DNA from: Sphingobacterium haloxyli
GTDB taxonomy: Bacteria; Bacteroidota; Bacteroidia; Sphingobacteriales; Sphingobacteriaceae
Assembly (NCBI RefSeq): GCF_002980525.1
Contig: NZ_PVBQ01000003.1
Location: 363,854 to 427,853 of the forward strand
Direction of reading: 5' to 3'
DNA: 64,000 bases
Position numbers and translations under genes: made by a program
In this document: positions 8,166-17,244 of the stretch, piece by piece
Numbering within the stretch: the stretch's first letter is position 1
Layout: every line of letters begins with the position of its first letter
Notes under the pieces: model-generated
What the model was told of the DNA's origin: nothing
Database searches by the model: none
The model's input: only the letters and a program-made list of their open reading frames with translations

Positions 8166-9425
8166 TTAGCTACTCGCTTTCTTCATCTGTGCTTCCAGTA
8201 TCCCGTCGATGACAATGCTGATGTTTCCCAGTAAACTTGCATCGCGCCTTAGTTCCGAGAGCGTGACTTTCGTGTCTTCTCGAATCTTCGCCATGCTATA
8301 CGTGTTGATCGATTGGATAATTGGGATAGTAATGTACTGCTTGGCCTCTGCAATTTTCCCGCCGAGTATGATTACTTCCGGATTGAATAGCTGTATAAGG
8401 GTGGCAATACCTTTGCCCAAGCTGTTTCCTAGTCTGGACAACATGCTTATTGCGAATTGGTCGCCCTGATTAGCGGCTTCTATAACGATATGCGGCTCTA
8501 TTTCGTTGATTTCTTGCCCCGATAAGCGGTTTAGTAGCGAGTGCTGTCCCGACCTGATTCCTTCTTTTACCATTCTGGCAAGGGCGATTCCAGAAGCTAC
8601 GGTCTCCAGACAGCCTCGTTTGCCGCAGTAGCACAAGGCGCCGTCGTCCACAAAAGGCATGTGGCCGATCTCACCGGAAAACCCCTTGGCTCCTTTTCTG
8701 ACTTTTCCATCCATGATAATGCCTAAGCCAATCCCCCAGTCCAGTAATACGACCAGTGCGTCTTTTCGGTCTTTGGCTAATCCGTGACGAGATTCGGCAA
8801 TGGTAGCCGATTTAACGTCGTTCTCTATAAATACCGGATAGGGAAACATCTGTTCGAGATTCTCTTTCAAGTTAAAATCCCCTTCGGAAAGGTAGGTGTA
8901 ATTGATATATTCCTCACTACTGATCAGACCGGGCATACTCATTCCGATTCCAAGTATTTTGCTGGTATCAACGTTCAAATCCCGGATCAGCGCGTCAATA
9001 AAATCTCGAATCGTATTTAGGGCGGATATATCTTTGGAAATGGAAAGCGGTAGTTGTCTAATGCCACCAATGTTATTGTTATTGTTGTCAAAAATGGCTG
9101 CTCGTACGTGGAACCGCTCCATATCTATGCTTACAACATAGTAACAGCCATCCTTCAATCCATAGAGATCGGGTTTTCTTCCGCCGACAGACATACCCTT
9201 TCCTTTTTTTTCTATTAGGTCAAGATCAGTAAGTTCCGCCACCAGACCTTGGCACGTAGGATGGCTTATACCAAGTTTTGTAAATAGTTCTAGTATAGAG
9301 GACGGACCATTTTCGTATAACTGTTTTATTAAATTGATTTTTTGAGCATATTTTTTCCGGTCGACATTCCCCATGTCAACAATGTCCTGATCGATAGTGC
9401 CAAGTAAAGGGTCGGTTGGTGACAT
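8166..9425 (-). CDS. ROK-family transcriptional regulator (NagC/XylR type)
   Basis: The 419-residue protein combines an N-terminal MarR-like winged helix (about 20-85; KQLYENGPSSILELFTKLGIS... GLVAELTDLDLIEKKGKG) with a C-terminal ROK sugar-sensor domain. ROK features: YVVSIDMERFHVRAAIFD, GIGMSMPGLI, VFIENDVKSATIAESRHG, LDWGIGLGIIMDG, GEIGHMPF and the zinc motif CYCGKRGCLETVASG. It is probably a repressor responding to a sugar or amino sugar. It is divergent from the Gfo/Idh-HEAT-DUF1080 pair across a 313-base spacer, so control of that pair is likely but not shown. A sugar kinase is unlikely because of the DNA-binding domain. Confidence 0.88.
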   Translation of the reverse strand: MSPTDPLLGTIDQDIVDMGNVDRKKYAQKINLIKQLYENGPSSILELFTKLGISHPTCQGLVAELTDLDLIEKKGKGMSVGGRKPDLYGLKDGCYYVVSIDMERFHVRAAIFDNNNNNIGGIRQLPLSISKDISALNTIRDFIDALIRDLNVDTSKILGIGMSMPGLISSEEYINYTYLSEGDFNLKENLEQMFPYPVFIENDVKSATIAESRHGLAKDRKDALVVLLDWGIGLGIIMDGKVRKGAKGFSGEIGHMPFVDDGALCYCGKRGCLETVASGIALARMVKEGIRSGQHSLLNRLSGQEINEIEPHIVIEAANQGDQFAISMLSRLGNSLGKGIATLIQLFNPEVIILGGKIAEAKQYITIPIIQSINTYSMAKIREDTKVTLSELRRDASLLGNISIVIDGILEAQMKKASS

Positions 9426-9532
9426 TTGATATACATTAAAAGCTGAGTTCTTTGAAATTTTTAATAAAGATAATTTTTATTTTTAAATTTTATACTAATT
9501 AGGTGATTTTTTTAAAAAAAATAATTGATGTT

Positions 9533-9563
9533 TTTGTTTTAGTGAAGAAAATAGTATAATTTG
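9533..9563 (+). promoter_or_regulatory. Candidate Bacteroidota promoter for the Gfo/Idh-DUF1080 operon
   Basis: In the 313-base spacer 9426-9738, TTTG at 9533-9536 is followed after 18 bases by TATAATTTG (9555-9563), close to the TTTG-N19-TAnnTTTG pattern. Transcription would begin near 9570 and leave a leader of about 170 bases. I see no stable RNA structure or riboswitch in that leader. The rest of the spacer is AT-rich and carries no convincing gene. Confidence 0.4.
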
Positions 9564-9738
9564 GCTTTTAAGAAATAGAGCAAGAGGATAAGCGTGAAGT
9601 TAATTTTTAGCTTGGTCAGAAAGACATATCTATGGCGAGGGGTCGTTATATCAGTGTCGTGAAATTGGAGAATTCATAATATAGCGGTATCTCAAATCAT
9701 AAAGAATATTTAAAACCTAATTTAATCAATAAACAAGC

Positions 9739-11007
9739 ATGAGTGAAAACAAAACATCAAGACGTAATTTTCTGAAGAAGACGTTGATTGGTGCGGCAGC
9801 TTTTACCATTGTGCCCAGACACGTGCTCGGCGGTAACGGTTTTCTCGCGCCTAGTGACCATTTAACGAAAGGAGTAATCGGTGTAGGATCCATGGGAAGG
9901 GGGCATTTCAAATATGCGGGTACAAAAACGGTAGCCATTTGTGACGTAGACACTAGACACTTAGCCATAGCACAAAAAGCTCTTGGAGGAGGAGTAAAAG
10001 AGCATCACGACTTTCGCGAATTGATCCAAAACTCAGAAGTAGATATTGTACATATCGCGACACCGCCACATTGGCATGGGATCATGGCCGTAGAAGCTGC
10101 TCGCTCTGGTAAAGATATCTGGTGTGAAAAGCCTATGACGCGGACTATTGGGGAAGGGAAAAAAGTAAAAGAGGCAGTAGCCCAACATGGGAATATCTTT
10201 AGGTTAAACACCTGGTTTCGCTTCGACGCCAACTTTTATGGTATGAATGTGCCCGTCAAAAAAATCAAAAAATTGGTCGATACTGGTATGTTGGGTTGGC
10301 CGTTAAAGGTAACGATCAGTAAGCACACGGGATTTGATTGGAAGTTTTATTGGGTAGGAAGGGAGAATCTACCTGTAGAACAAGCTCCCAAAGAATTGGA
10401 TTACGAAATGTGGTTGGGGCCAGCAGCATATAAACCCTATAGCACGCACCGTGTACATACCACATTCCGTGGATATTGGGATTACGACGGTGGTGGACTA
10501 GGTGATATGGGGCAACATTATCTGGATCCCGTCCAATATTTTCTGGGTAAGGATCAAGAAAGCCCTGTAAATATAGAAGTAGATGCGCCACAACAGCATT
10601 CGGACGCTGTTGGAACCTGGAGAAAAATTACCTATACCTACGCTGATGGATGTCAGATTGTATTGGATGGCGCAGGTACCGAAGAAGGATTGGCTTATAT
10701 CGAAGGGCCAAAAGGGAAATTGTATAAAGGATTCGTTTCCGATATTCCCGATATGGAGCGGAAACTGGCGCAATATCCCGATCCTGCTCCGCAGATGACG
10801 GATTTTGTGGAAGCCTGTCGCACCCGACAGAAATTTGCGTTGAATGAACAAAACGGTTATTATTCGGCCACACTGGTTAATTTGGGCTTAGCCGCCTTGC
10901 GTTTGAACCGAACGCTGAAATTTGATTCCGAAAAACAAATGTTTGTGGACGATGAAGCAGCAAACAGATTAATTGATCAACCTATGCGTGGTCCTTGGAT
11001 TATCTAA
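9739..11007 (+). CDS. Tat-exported Gfo/Idh/MocA oxidoreductase
   Basis: NAD(P)-dependent sugar oxidoreductase of 422 residues. The twin-arginine signal TSRRNFLKKTLIGAAAF (about 6-22) implies folded export to the periplasm with its cofactor. The Rossmann start is GVIGVGSMGRGH (about 45-56), then VAICDVDTRH, HIATPPHWHGIMAVEAARSGKD and WCEKPMTRTIGEGK, where EKP carries the family's catalytic Lys. A C-terminal domain contains DYDGGGLGDMGQHYLDP. It is 18 bases upstream of the HEAT-DUF1080 gene. In Bacteroides, proteins of this kind with DUF1080 partners oxidise glycosides at C3; the same role here is inference. Confidence 0.9.
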   Translation: MSENKTSRRNFLKKTLIGAAAFTIVPRHVLGGNGFLAPSDHLTKGVIGVGSMGRGHFKYAGTKTVAICDVDTRHLAIAQKALGGGVKEHHDFRELIQNSEVDIVHIATPPHWHGIMAVEAARSGKDIWCEKPMTRTIGEGKKVKEAVAQHGNIFRLNTWFRFDANFYGMNVPVKKIKKLVDTGMLGWPLKVTISKHTGFDWKFYWVGRENLPVEQAPKELDYEMWLGPAAYKPYSTHRVHTTFRGYWDYDGGGLGDMGQHYLDPVQYFLGKDQESPVNIEVDAPQQHSDAVGTWRKITYTYADGCQIVLDGAGTEEGLAYIEGPKGKLYKGFVSDIPDMERKLAQYPDPAPQMTDFVEACRTRQKFALNEQNGYYSATLVNLGLAALRLNRTLKFDSEKQMFVDDEAANRLIDQPMRGPWII

Positions 11008-11025
11008 TTAACCTCTTGAGAACAA

Positions 11026-14000
11026 ATGAAGAAAGTATTTAATACATTATCAGCCCTGTTGCTTATACAAATTGCGGCGTACGCCCAACAACCAGCAAAC
11101 AGAACCTCAGCAACAAAAATTGCAGATGTGTTGGCGCAACAACCGGCTGAAGAAATAAATAAATTTACAGCTGCCATGAAGGAACTCCAAAACTTCACGG
11201 CAGAAGACATAGCAAATCTACTCACGGGATTGAAACCTCAAGGAGAAAATAATGCGGCAACGGAGTATGCGGCTAATTCCTATTCCTTTTATATTATGCA
11301 GCCCGGTATGGAAACGCGACGCGAAGTCTTTTCTAAAGGTCTTATATTAGCGTTGGATAGATTGCAAGACAAGGACAACAAGGGCTTTGTATTACAATTG
11401 ATGCGACAAGCTTCTAAAAATGAAGCAATTGACGTGCTTGTTCCGTACTTGAAAGATGAATACCTAGTCGATAAAGCGGCGATGGCATTAAATGGCATCC
11501 GTACACTGGAAGCGGCTCAGGCACTGTCTAACGCGTTAGCATCATCGGCTTCTGAAAAAACAACGACAGCAATCGTAGGTGCCTTGGGTGATCTTCGCTC
11601 AAAAAGTGACGAAGAAGCTATTATTGCTACATTGGCACAATACACATCGGAGAACTACCAACGGAACGCTTATACTGCATTAAGTAAAATTGCTGGTACT
11701 AAGTCGGCTCCCCTGTTTTTGACAAAGCTAAAGGAAGTCAATTATCAATTTGATAAAAGCAATATTGGTGGGCTGACATTGGATTATGTTAACAATCTGT
11801 TGGATGAAGGACAGCAAAAACAAGCTATTTCGATCGCCAATATTATTGCTAAAGAAGCCGCAAAGGCAAAAGCTCCAACACTACAGGTGGGGGCATTAAT
11901 ATTATTGACGAAAGCTAACCCAACAAAAACACGTAAACAATTGATGAAAGCAGCGTTGAGCAACGATCCGTTGTATCGTGCGGCGGCATTGGATCTTTTG
12001 GCGGAAAATGGAACCGATGCGGATACCAAAAAACTGATCGGTACATTGCGGAAATCTTCGCCAGAGGTGCAGGAAAGTATCCTCAACTATCTCGCCACGG
12101 AAGGTACGGAAGCTCTCGTGCCAGATATTAAAAAATCGTTGGGTAACTTAAAGTATACAAGGGCAAAAATTGCCGGCTTGAATACGCTCTCTAAACTATC
12201 TAGTGATGGTAGCACGGATTATCTGATTTCAGAGTTGTCAAGCGCTGACGAAGCAACGACCAAAGCGATTGAAGCGCTGCTCCTGTCTTCCAAAGATGCA
12301 GATGTTGTTGAGAAAATAAACAACGCGGTTACAGAGACAGATACAAAAACGCAATTAGCACTGCTTAAAGTGTTAGCTACCCGCAGAAATGGCAATTCGT
12401 CCAAAGTGGTTTTACCGTTATTGACAGCTAGTGATAATAATATTAAAGTAGCTGCATTGAAAGCCCTACCAAATGTGGTAAATCTTGAAGATGTAGATAC
12501 TCTGGTTGATGTATTGGCTAATATGTCAGAAAGCGATGCCCGTTATGTACAAGAGGCTTTGGTCATTGCTTTAAATACACATGTTGACAAGGATGCAAAA
12601 ATACGTCAGTTGGCAGTGGAAACATTGCAAAGCCCGTCGCCGACCTCCGCTAAACTTTTCCCTGTATTTGCTGGCGTGGGTGGCGAGGAATCTTTGAAAA
12701 CTGTCACAGGCTTTCTAAAAAATAACGAACTCAAAAATTCAGCCGTCCTAGCGCTTGCTAATTGGTCTGACCCAGAAGTATTGCCCGTGTTGATCGGGCT
12801 GTCCCGCTCTGAACGCGTCAGCGAACATTTTGGAGCTATTTTCAACGGTTTAATTAAGCACATTAATGCGAGTGAACATACAAATGAACAAAAAACGCTA
12901 CTATTAAAGGATGCATTTGAACTTGCAGAAAGCACCGCGCAAAAACGTAGCGTATTGAGTAGCTTGCAAGCAACAGGTACTTATCAGGCGCTTATGTTTG
13001 CCGCAAGGCATATGGATGATAAGGACTTGACGGGTGCTGCCACAAATACGGCGATCAATATCGCGACAGACAGTTATAATTTTATTGGAACAGACGTCCG
13101 TAATATCCTGAATAAAGCGATGGAGAATCTGACGGGGAGCGAGAGCTCTTATTTAAGGGAAGCGATCATTCGCCACCTCACCGAGATGCCGGCAGGAGAA
13201 GGCTACTTATCTATATTTAATGGCACGGATCTTACGGGTTGGAAGGGACTTGTTGAGAATCCTATTAAGCGTGCCGCGATGTCTTCAAAAGAATTGGAGC
13301 AAAAGCAAGTTGCGGCAGATAAAAGGATGCGTGATAGTTGGAGAGCGGTTAAAGGTGAACTCGTTTTCTCCGGAGAAGGAGATAATATTGCTACCATAAA
13401 ACAATATGGAGACTTTGAGATGCTGGTGGATTGGAAACTGGATCCTAACGGGAAAGAGCCGGATGCAGGTGTTTATCTTCGCGGTACTCCGCAGGTGCAG
13501 ATATGGGATATCTCACGCACGAATGTAGGTGCGCAAGTCGGATCCGGCGGTCTATACAACAATAAAAAACATCCATCCACACCCTTGAAGGTTGCCGATA
13601 ATGCTTTGGGCGAATGGAACACGTTTAAAATCCGGATGGTAGGTGAGAAAGTATGGGTATGGTTAAACGGTGAATTGGTTGTAGATAACGTAACACTCGA
13701 AAACTATTGGGATCGCAATCAATCTATCTTCCCTGTTGAACAGATCGAACTCCAAGCTCATGGTTCGCAGGTGTGGTACCGGGATATATACGTAAAAGAG
13801 CTAGCGCGCAAAGAAATATATACGTTGAGTGAGGAAGAAAAGAAAGAGGGCTTTGAGATGTTATTCGATGGTAATAACCTCGATAAGTGGACGGAAACGC
13901 CAGCTTACGAAGTAACACCGGAAGGACATATCAGAGCAAATCCGGATGCTAAGTTTGGTAAGAACCTTTATACAAGAAATGAATACGATGATTTTGTATA

Positions 14001-14421
14001 TCGTTTTGAGTTTAAACTGACGCCTGGTGCCAATAATGGTGTAGGTATCCGTACCCCCTTAGAAGGGGATGCAGCCTATGCAGGTACGGAGATACAGATT
14101 TTAGATAATGATGCAGAGATTTACAAAAATCTGAAAGAATATCAGTATCACGGATCCGCCTATGGTATTATTCCCGCTAAACGTGAGGGTATGAAACCAA
14201 TCGGCGAGTGGAATGAACAAGAGATCCGCGTTCAAGGCGACAAGATCAAAGTAACGCTTAACGGCGTGGTTATTCTAGATGGTGATCTTGCGGAAGCTTC
14301 AAAAAATGGGACCTTGGATGGCAAGAAACATCCCGGACTAAATAAGAAATCGGGTCATATCGGCTTTTTGGGACATGGTTCTGAAGTTTTCTTTAGAAAT
14401 ATACGTGTAAAGAGACTTTAG
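11026..14421 (+). CDS. HEAT-repeat protein with two DUF1080 (3-keto-glycoside hydrolase-type) domains
   Basis: Exported protein of 1131 residues. A signal peptide covers about 1-21 (ends AAYAQQ). Residues about 90-700 are a series of alpha-helical pairs with HEAT-like pattern (for example EAIDVLVPYLKDEYLVDKAA, VLPLLTASDNNIKVAALKA). DUF1080 domain 1 runs about 725-925 (YLSIFNGTDLTGWKG to VWYRDIYVKEL); domain 2 runs about 941-1131 (GFEMLFDGNNLDKWTE to VFFRNIRVKRL). DUF1080 folds as a concanavalin-like beta sandwich, and characterised members hydrolyse 3-keto-glycosides. The upstream Gfo/Idh protein could make the keto substrate. The HEAT array probably scaffolds or docks; this is inference. A terminator follows. 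Confidence 0.88.
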   Translation: MKKVFNTLSALLLIQIAAYAQQPANRTSATKIADVLAQQPAEEINKFTAAMKELQNFTAEDIANLLTGLKPQGENNAATEYAANSYSFYIMQPGMETRREVFSKGLILALDRLQDKDNKGFVLQLMRQASKNEAIDVLVPYLKDEYLVDKAAMALNGIRTLEAAQALSNALASSASEKTTTAIVGALGDLRSKSDEEAIIATLAQYTSENYQRNAYTALSKIAGTKSAPLFLTKLKEVNYQFDKSNIGGLTLDYVNNLLDEGQQKQAISIANIIAKEAAKAKAPTLQVGALILLTKANPTKTRKQLMKAALSNDPLYRAAALDLLAENGTDADTKKLIGTLRKSSPEVQESILNYLATEGTEALVPDIKKSLGNLKYTRAKIAGLNTLSKLSSDGSTDYLISELSSADEATTKAIEALLLSSKDADVVEKINNAVTETDTKTQLALLKVLATRRNGNSSKVVLPLLTASDNNIKVAALKALPNVVNLEDVDTLVDVLANMSESDARYVQEALVIALNTHVDKDAKIRQLAVETLQSPSPTSAKLFPVFAGVGGEESLKTVTGFLKNNELKNSAVLALANWSDPEVLPVLIGLSRSERVSEHFGAIFNGLIKHINASEHTNEQKTLLLKDAFELAESTAQKRSVLSSLQATGTYQALMFAARHMDDKDLTGAATNTAINIATDSYNFIGTDVRNILNKAMENLTGSESSYLREAIIRHLTEMPAGEGYLSIFNGTDLTGWKGLVENPIKRAAMSSKELEQKQVAADKRMRDSWRAVKGELVFSGEGDNIATIKQYGDFEMLVDWKLDPNGKEPDAGVYLRGTPQVQIWDISRTNVGAQVGSGGLYNNKKHPSTPLKVADNALGEWNTFKIRMVGEKVWVWLNGELVVDNVTLENYWDRNQSIFPVEQIELQAHGSQVWYRDIYVKELARKEIYTLSEEEKKEGFEMLFDGNNLDKWTETPAYEVTPEGHIRANPDAKFGKNLYTRNEYDDFVYRFEFKLTPGANNGVGIRTPLEGDAAYAGTEIQILDNDAEIYKNLKEYQYHGSAYGIIPAKREGMKPIGEWNEQEIRVQGDKIKVTLNGVVILDGDLAEASKNGTLDGKKHPGLNKKSGHIGFLGHGSEVFFRNIRVKRL

Positions 14422-14440
14422 CAAATATTCTCTTAAAAAT

Positions 14441-14479
14441 GAAAAGGAGTTGCTTTTTAAGTACCTCCTTTTCGTTTTT
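14441..14479 (+). terminator. Intrinsic terminator after HEAT-DUF1080 gene
   Basis: Stem GAAAAGGAG (14441-14449) pairs exactly with CTCCTTTTC (14465-14473) and is followed by GTTTTT. Confidence 0.75.
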
Positions 14480-14576
14480 AAGACGTTTTTACTAATTATT
14501 GTCAATCGAATGCAAATCTTTTAGTACTGACAAACGTTTTATATTTACATTACTTTATTGATATAATAGTTGAAAT

Positions 14577-15269
14577 ATGTTTGATGTTGATATTAAAAAC
14601 TTACTAATAGAGAGTATTGAATGGCATTTTATTGGGGAAATTGTCGTTCGTACCGCGATCATGTTTTTAATGATTTTATTGGTGCTCCGCCTGTCAGGAA
14701 AAAGAGGGGTACGTCAGCTTACCTTATTTGAGGTCGCCATTATATTGGGTTTAGGGTCCGCTGCAGGCGACCCGATGTTTCAAGAAGATATACCTATTTT
14801 TCACGCATTAGTAGTTTTTGCTGTTGTTATGGCGATATACAAGACACTGACATGGCTAGCCTCTAAATCACTTTCTGTCCATCGAATTTTGGAGGGTAAA
14901 GAAATGGCTGTGGTCGAAAATGGGGTATTTAGTGTAAGAAACGAGAAGGATAACGACTTCTCTACCGTAGAATTCTTTGCAGAATTGCGTAATCAGTCCA
15001 TCGAACACCTTGGGCAGATTAGAACCGCCATATTGGAAACAGACGGCACAATCAGTGTGCTGTTTTATCCCGATCATGAAGTAAAGTTTGGTCTGCCATT
15101 ATTTCCCGAAGCTTATCAAGAAGTCGATTTATCTCGCTGTAACGGCCCGTTAGCTTGTATGCATTGTGGGTGTATACAGCAACACAACAGCGTCCTTCAT
15201 GACCCTACATGTCCTCGATGTCAACATGATAAATGGGTTGTAGCATTAAATACCAAACGGACGGTTTAG
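14577..15269 (+). CDS. YetF/DUF421 family membrane protein
   Basis: Membrane protein of 230 residues with three N-terminal hydrophobic helices (about 20-40, 50-65, 73-92) and a soluble DUF421 domain. Family features: VLRLSGKRGVRQLTLFEVAIILGLG, then after the helices a segment equivalent to the YetF beta domain (RILEGKEMAVVENGVF, LRNQSIEHLGQIRTAILETDGTISVLFYP). The C-terminal tail carries cysteines in CMHCGCIQQHN and PTCPRCQHD, a zinc-ribbon-like set not present in Bacillus YetF. Members of the family are linked to sporulation or stress; the exact function is unknown. Confidence 0.82.
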   Translation: MFDVDIKNLLIESIEWHFIGEIVVRTAIMFLMILLVLRLSGKRGVRQLTLFEVAIILGLGSAAGDPMFQEDIPIFHALVVFAVVMAIYKTLTWLASKSLSVHRILEGKEMAVVENGVFSVRNEKDNDFSTVEFFAELRNQSIEHLGQIRTAILETDGTISVLFYPDHEVKFGLPLFPEAYQEVDLSRCNGPLACMHCGCIQQHNSVLHDPTCPRCQHDKWVVALNTKRTV

Positions 15270-15385
15270 ATAGATGCTGATCAACGGTAACATAAGGCCG
15301 GCCTGATATAAAGTAGATTTTTTTTAAGTAAATTGGTAAATAAATAAACTATTCAAGGGGTTTGGTTGTTGAACAAACAGTATCA

Positions 15386-15505
15386 ATGAAACTTGCAGGG
15401 ATTACTATAATTCGGATGCAGCGAGCTCATTATTCTTTGGAGCTTTTAACATTCGTAAATATTTATGCTACTGAGAAACAACAGGAAGTAAAGGTTAGAA
15501 GCTAA
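15386..15505 (+). CDS. Possible 39-residue ORF directly upstream of the response regulator
   Basis: ATG at 15386 opens a frame that ends in TAA one base before the response regulator ATG at 15507. The product (MKLAGITIIRMQRAHYSLEL...) is unfamiliar. The tight spacing would allow translational coupling, but the frame may be chance. The spacer 15270-15506 holds nothing else I can support. Confidence 0.2.
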   Translation: MKLAGITIIRMQRAHYSLELLTFVNIYATEKQQEVKVRS

Positions 15506-15506
15506 A

Positions 15507-16166
15507 ATGGAAAAGACGAAAATATTATTGGCAGAAGATCACCTAGTCGTCAGAAACGGTATCAAGCTACTTTTGGACGCTCAAGATAACTTCGAAGTCG
15601 TAGGCGATGTTGGCAGTGGTAAAGAAATTTTGGATTTGATGGCTACTGGTCTAGAAGCGGATATTTTAATTACTGACCTAACCATGGATAATGTGGACGG
15701 ACTGCAGTTGATTAAAGAACTTTATCAAAAAAATATCGGGATACACGTGATTGTATTAACAATGTTGGATGAAGAACAGTACGTGGCCCAAAGTTTCCGA
15801 TTTGGCGCGAGGGCCTATCTGGTGAAAAATGTTGCGGCAGATGAAATGCTTTTCTGTATCAACCATGTAGCTAAAGGTGGGCGGTATTTGTGTGAAGAAC
15901 TCGCTATGAAACTAGTGGATAAACTAATTAACAAGGAAGAGGCACAGTCTTGTAAGATAGATCCGGCGGAATTGTCACTTTCTTCGCGGGAGCTCGAGGT
16001 ATTGGAATTGCTGGGTGAAGGGTTGACCAATTTAGAAATATCGAAGAAATTATTTTTGAGCAAACGAACAGTGGAAGGGCATAGACAAAGCTTAATTGAT
16101 AAAACAAAATCAAAAAATACACCGGCTTTAATCAAATTTGCTATTCAAAACGGGTTATTAAAATAA
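15507..16166 (+). CDS. NarL/LuxR-type response regulator (orphan)
   Basis: Two-component response regulator of 219 residues. Receiver domain about 1-125: acidic ED at 10-11, phospho-acceptor Asp at about 57 in ILITDLTMDN, conserved Thr in IVLTMLDE and Lys in AYLVKNVA. The LuxR helix-turn-helix is about 150-215 (LSSRELEVLELLGEGLTNLE, LFLSKRTVEGHRQSL). No histidine kinase gene is present in this window, so its partner is elsewhere. The CinA-domain gene starts four bases after its stop, so they are probably co-transcribed. It may control the adjacent stress genes; that is inference. Confidence 0.93.
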   Translation: MEKTKILLAEDHLVVRNGIKLLLDAQDNFEVVGDVGSGKEILDLMATGLEADILITDLTMDNVDGLQLIKELYQKNIGIHVIVLTMLDEEQYVAQSFRFGARAYLVKNVAADEMLFCINHVAKGGRYLCEELAMKLVDKLINKEEAQSCKIDPAELSLSSRELEVLELLGEGLTNLEISKKLFLSKRTVEGHRQSLIDKTKSKNTPALIKFAIQNGLLK

Positions 16167-16170
16167 ATGA

Positions 16171-16740
16171 ATGGAAAACATATTGACGGCAACCGTTATG
16201 CAAATAGACGAAAAAACGTTAAACGCGTGCGGTAAATTTATTCAAGCTCATGGATTAAAACTATTGTGCGCTGAAAGTATGACCGCTGGATATTTAGGTA
16301 CTCTATGGTCGTTGGAATTTCACAGCGGCGACTATTTTTTGGGATCGTTGGTCTGCTATGATAACCAATGTAAAACCAAGTTGCTTTCTGTCCCAAGACA
16401 TAAAATAGAAAAATATTGCGCCGAGTCCGCGGTAGTAACCTTGCGTATGTTGGATGGATTGTCAGCGAGCTCAATTCCTCGGGCGGATATTTTTATTAGC
16501 GTGACAGGGCTGGCTTATCAAACGAATAACCCGAAACAAAAAAGGGAAGTAGGCACTGTGTATTATGCCTTTCAGTACAAGAATGAAAAACGAATTTACA
16601 AAAAACAATTTTCTGGAGACCCGGGTAGTATACTTATACAAACTTGTAACAGTATATTTCGAGACTTAGTTGTTTGGTTGCCCGTCGTGATAATGAAGGC
16701 GGAAAAGCACTTAAATAATAATACATCAGCGATCGATTAG
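16171..16740 (+). CDS. CinA C-terminal domain protein (NMN amidohydrolase-like)
   Basis: Stand-alone CinA_C domain of 189 residues, the type known as PncC in other bacteria, which deamidates nicotinamide mononucleotide in pyridine nucleotide salvage. Visible motifs: LLCAESMTAGYLGTLWS (about 31-47), where the family's serine nucleophile lies in AES, then GDYFLGSLVCYDN, CAESAVVTLRMLDG, and ISVTGLAY followed by GTVYYAF. The usual GGT..KPVGTV segment is replaced by NNPKQKREVGTV. The start may be Met1 (16171) or the Met at residue 11. It lies four bases after the response regulator. Enzymatic activity is inferred from the family only. Confidence 0.82.
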   Translation: MENILTATVMQIDEKTLNACGKFIQAHGLKLLCAESMTAGYLGTLWSLEFHSGDYFLGSLVCYDNQCKTKLLSVPRHKIEKYCAESAVVTLRMLDGLSASSIPRADIFISVTGLAYQTNNPKQKREVGTVYYAFQYKNEKRIYKKQFSGDPGSILIQTCNSIFRDLVVWLPVVIMKAEKHLNNNTSAID

Positions 16741-16825
16741 GGCCAATAAGAAAAATGAGAAGGTGCAGAACAAAAATGAAATATTCAGGTTATATAAGTG
16801 TACATTACATTAAAAGGAGGAAACA

Positions 16826-17014
16826 ATGAATAATTTAACGTGGAAAGGTCGTTGGAACGAAGTTAAAGGAAAAGTTAAACAGGAATATGCAGATTTAACG
16901 GATGACGACTTGTTATATGCAGAAGGTAAGGAAGACGAATTGTTAGGGAGGTTGCAAAAGAAAACAGGGAAGACGAAAGAAGAAGTAGAGGATTGGTTAA
17001 ATAGCATCGATTAG
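16826..17014 (+). CDS. CsbD-family stress protein
   Basis: Small hydrophilic 62-residue protein with the CsbD core: [20 protein letters not shown], then [20 protein letters not shown] and a [13 protein letters not shown] tail. CsbD-like proteins are general-stress proteins of unknown biochemistry in many bacteria. The start is well placed behind a strong ribosome binding site, AAAGGAGG at 16813-16820, unusual for this AT-rich, weak-RBS genome and suggesting high expression. An intrinsic terminator follows at 17059. Confidence 0.9.
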   Translation: MNNLTWKGRWNEVKGKVKQEYADLTDDDLLYAEGKEDELLGRLQKKTGKTKEEVEDWLNSID

Positions 17015-17058
17015 CACGCAAACCTGTTTATAGTTGAGCTAACAAGGTATGTTGGATG

Positions 17059-17095
17059 AAAAGGGGCGATCTTTGAAAAGACCGCCCCTTTTTTG
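17059..17095 (+). terminator. Strong intrinsic terminator after csbD-like gene
   Basis: AAAAGGGGCG (17059-17068) pairs exactly with CGCCCCTTTT (17083-17092), a second short inner stem follows, and the downstream arm runs into TTTTTT. Confidence 0.85.
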
Positions 17096-17244
17096 TTATC
17101 TGATCCGTGACGGATAAAGAATACGTATTATACGGACCGTTGCGCCTTTCTACCCGAGTTTACAGCGTATTACTACCTAAAAGAGAAAAATTACGAACCA
17201 ATACTGCCCTTGAACGTTCTATTGCAAACAAACAGAAATAAATT

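Noticed and set aside
9632..9679. Fifteen-residue frame in the leader of the Gfo/Idh operon
   Set aside because: Too short, no ribosome binding site, and no repeated codons that would suggest attenuation.
10498..10851. 117-residue antisense frame in the Gfo/Idh gene
   Set aside because: The plus-strand gene has clear motifs through this stretch; the antisense translation has none.
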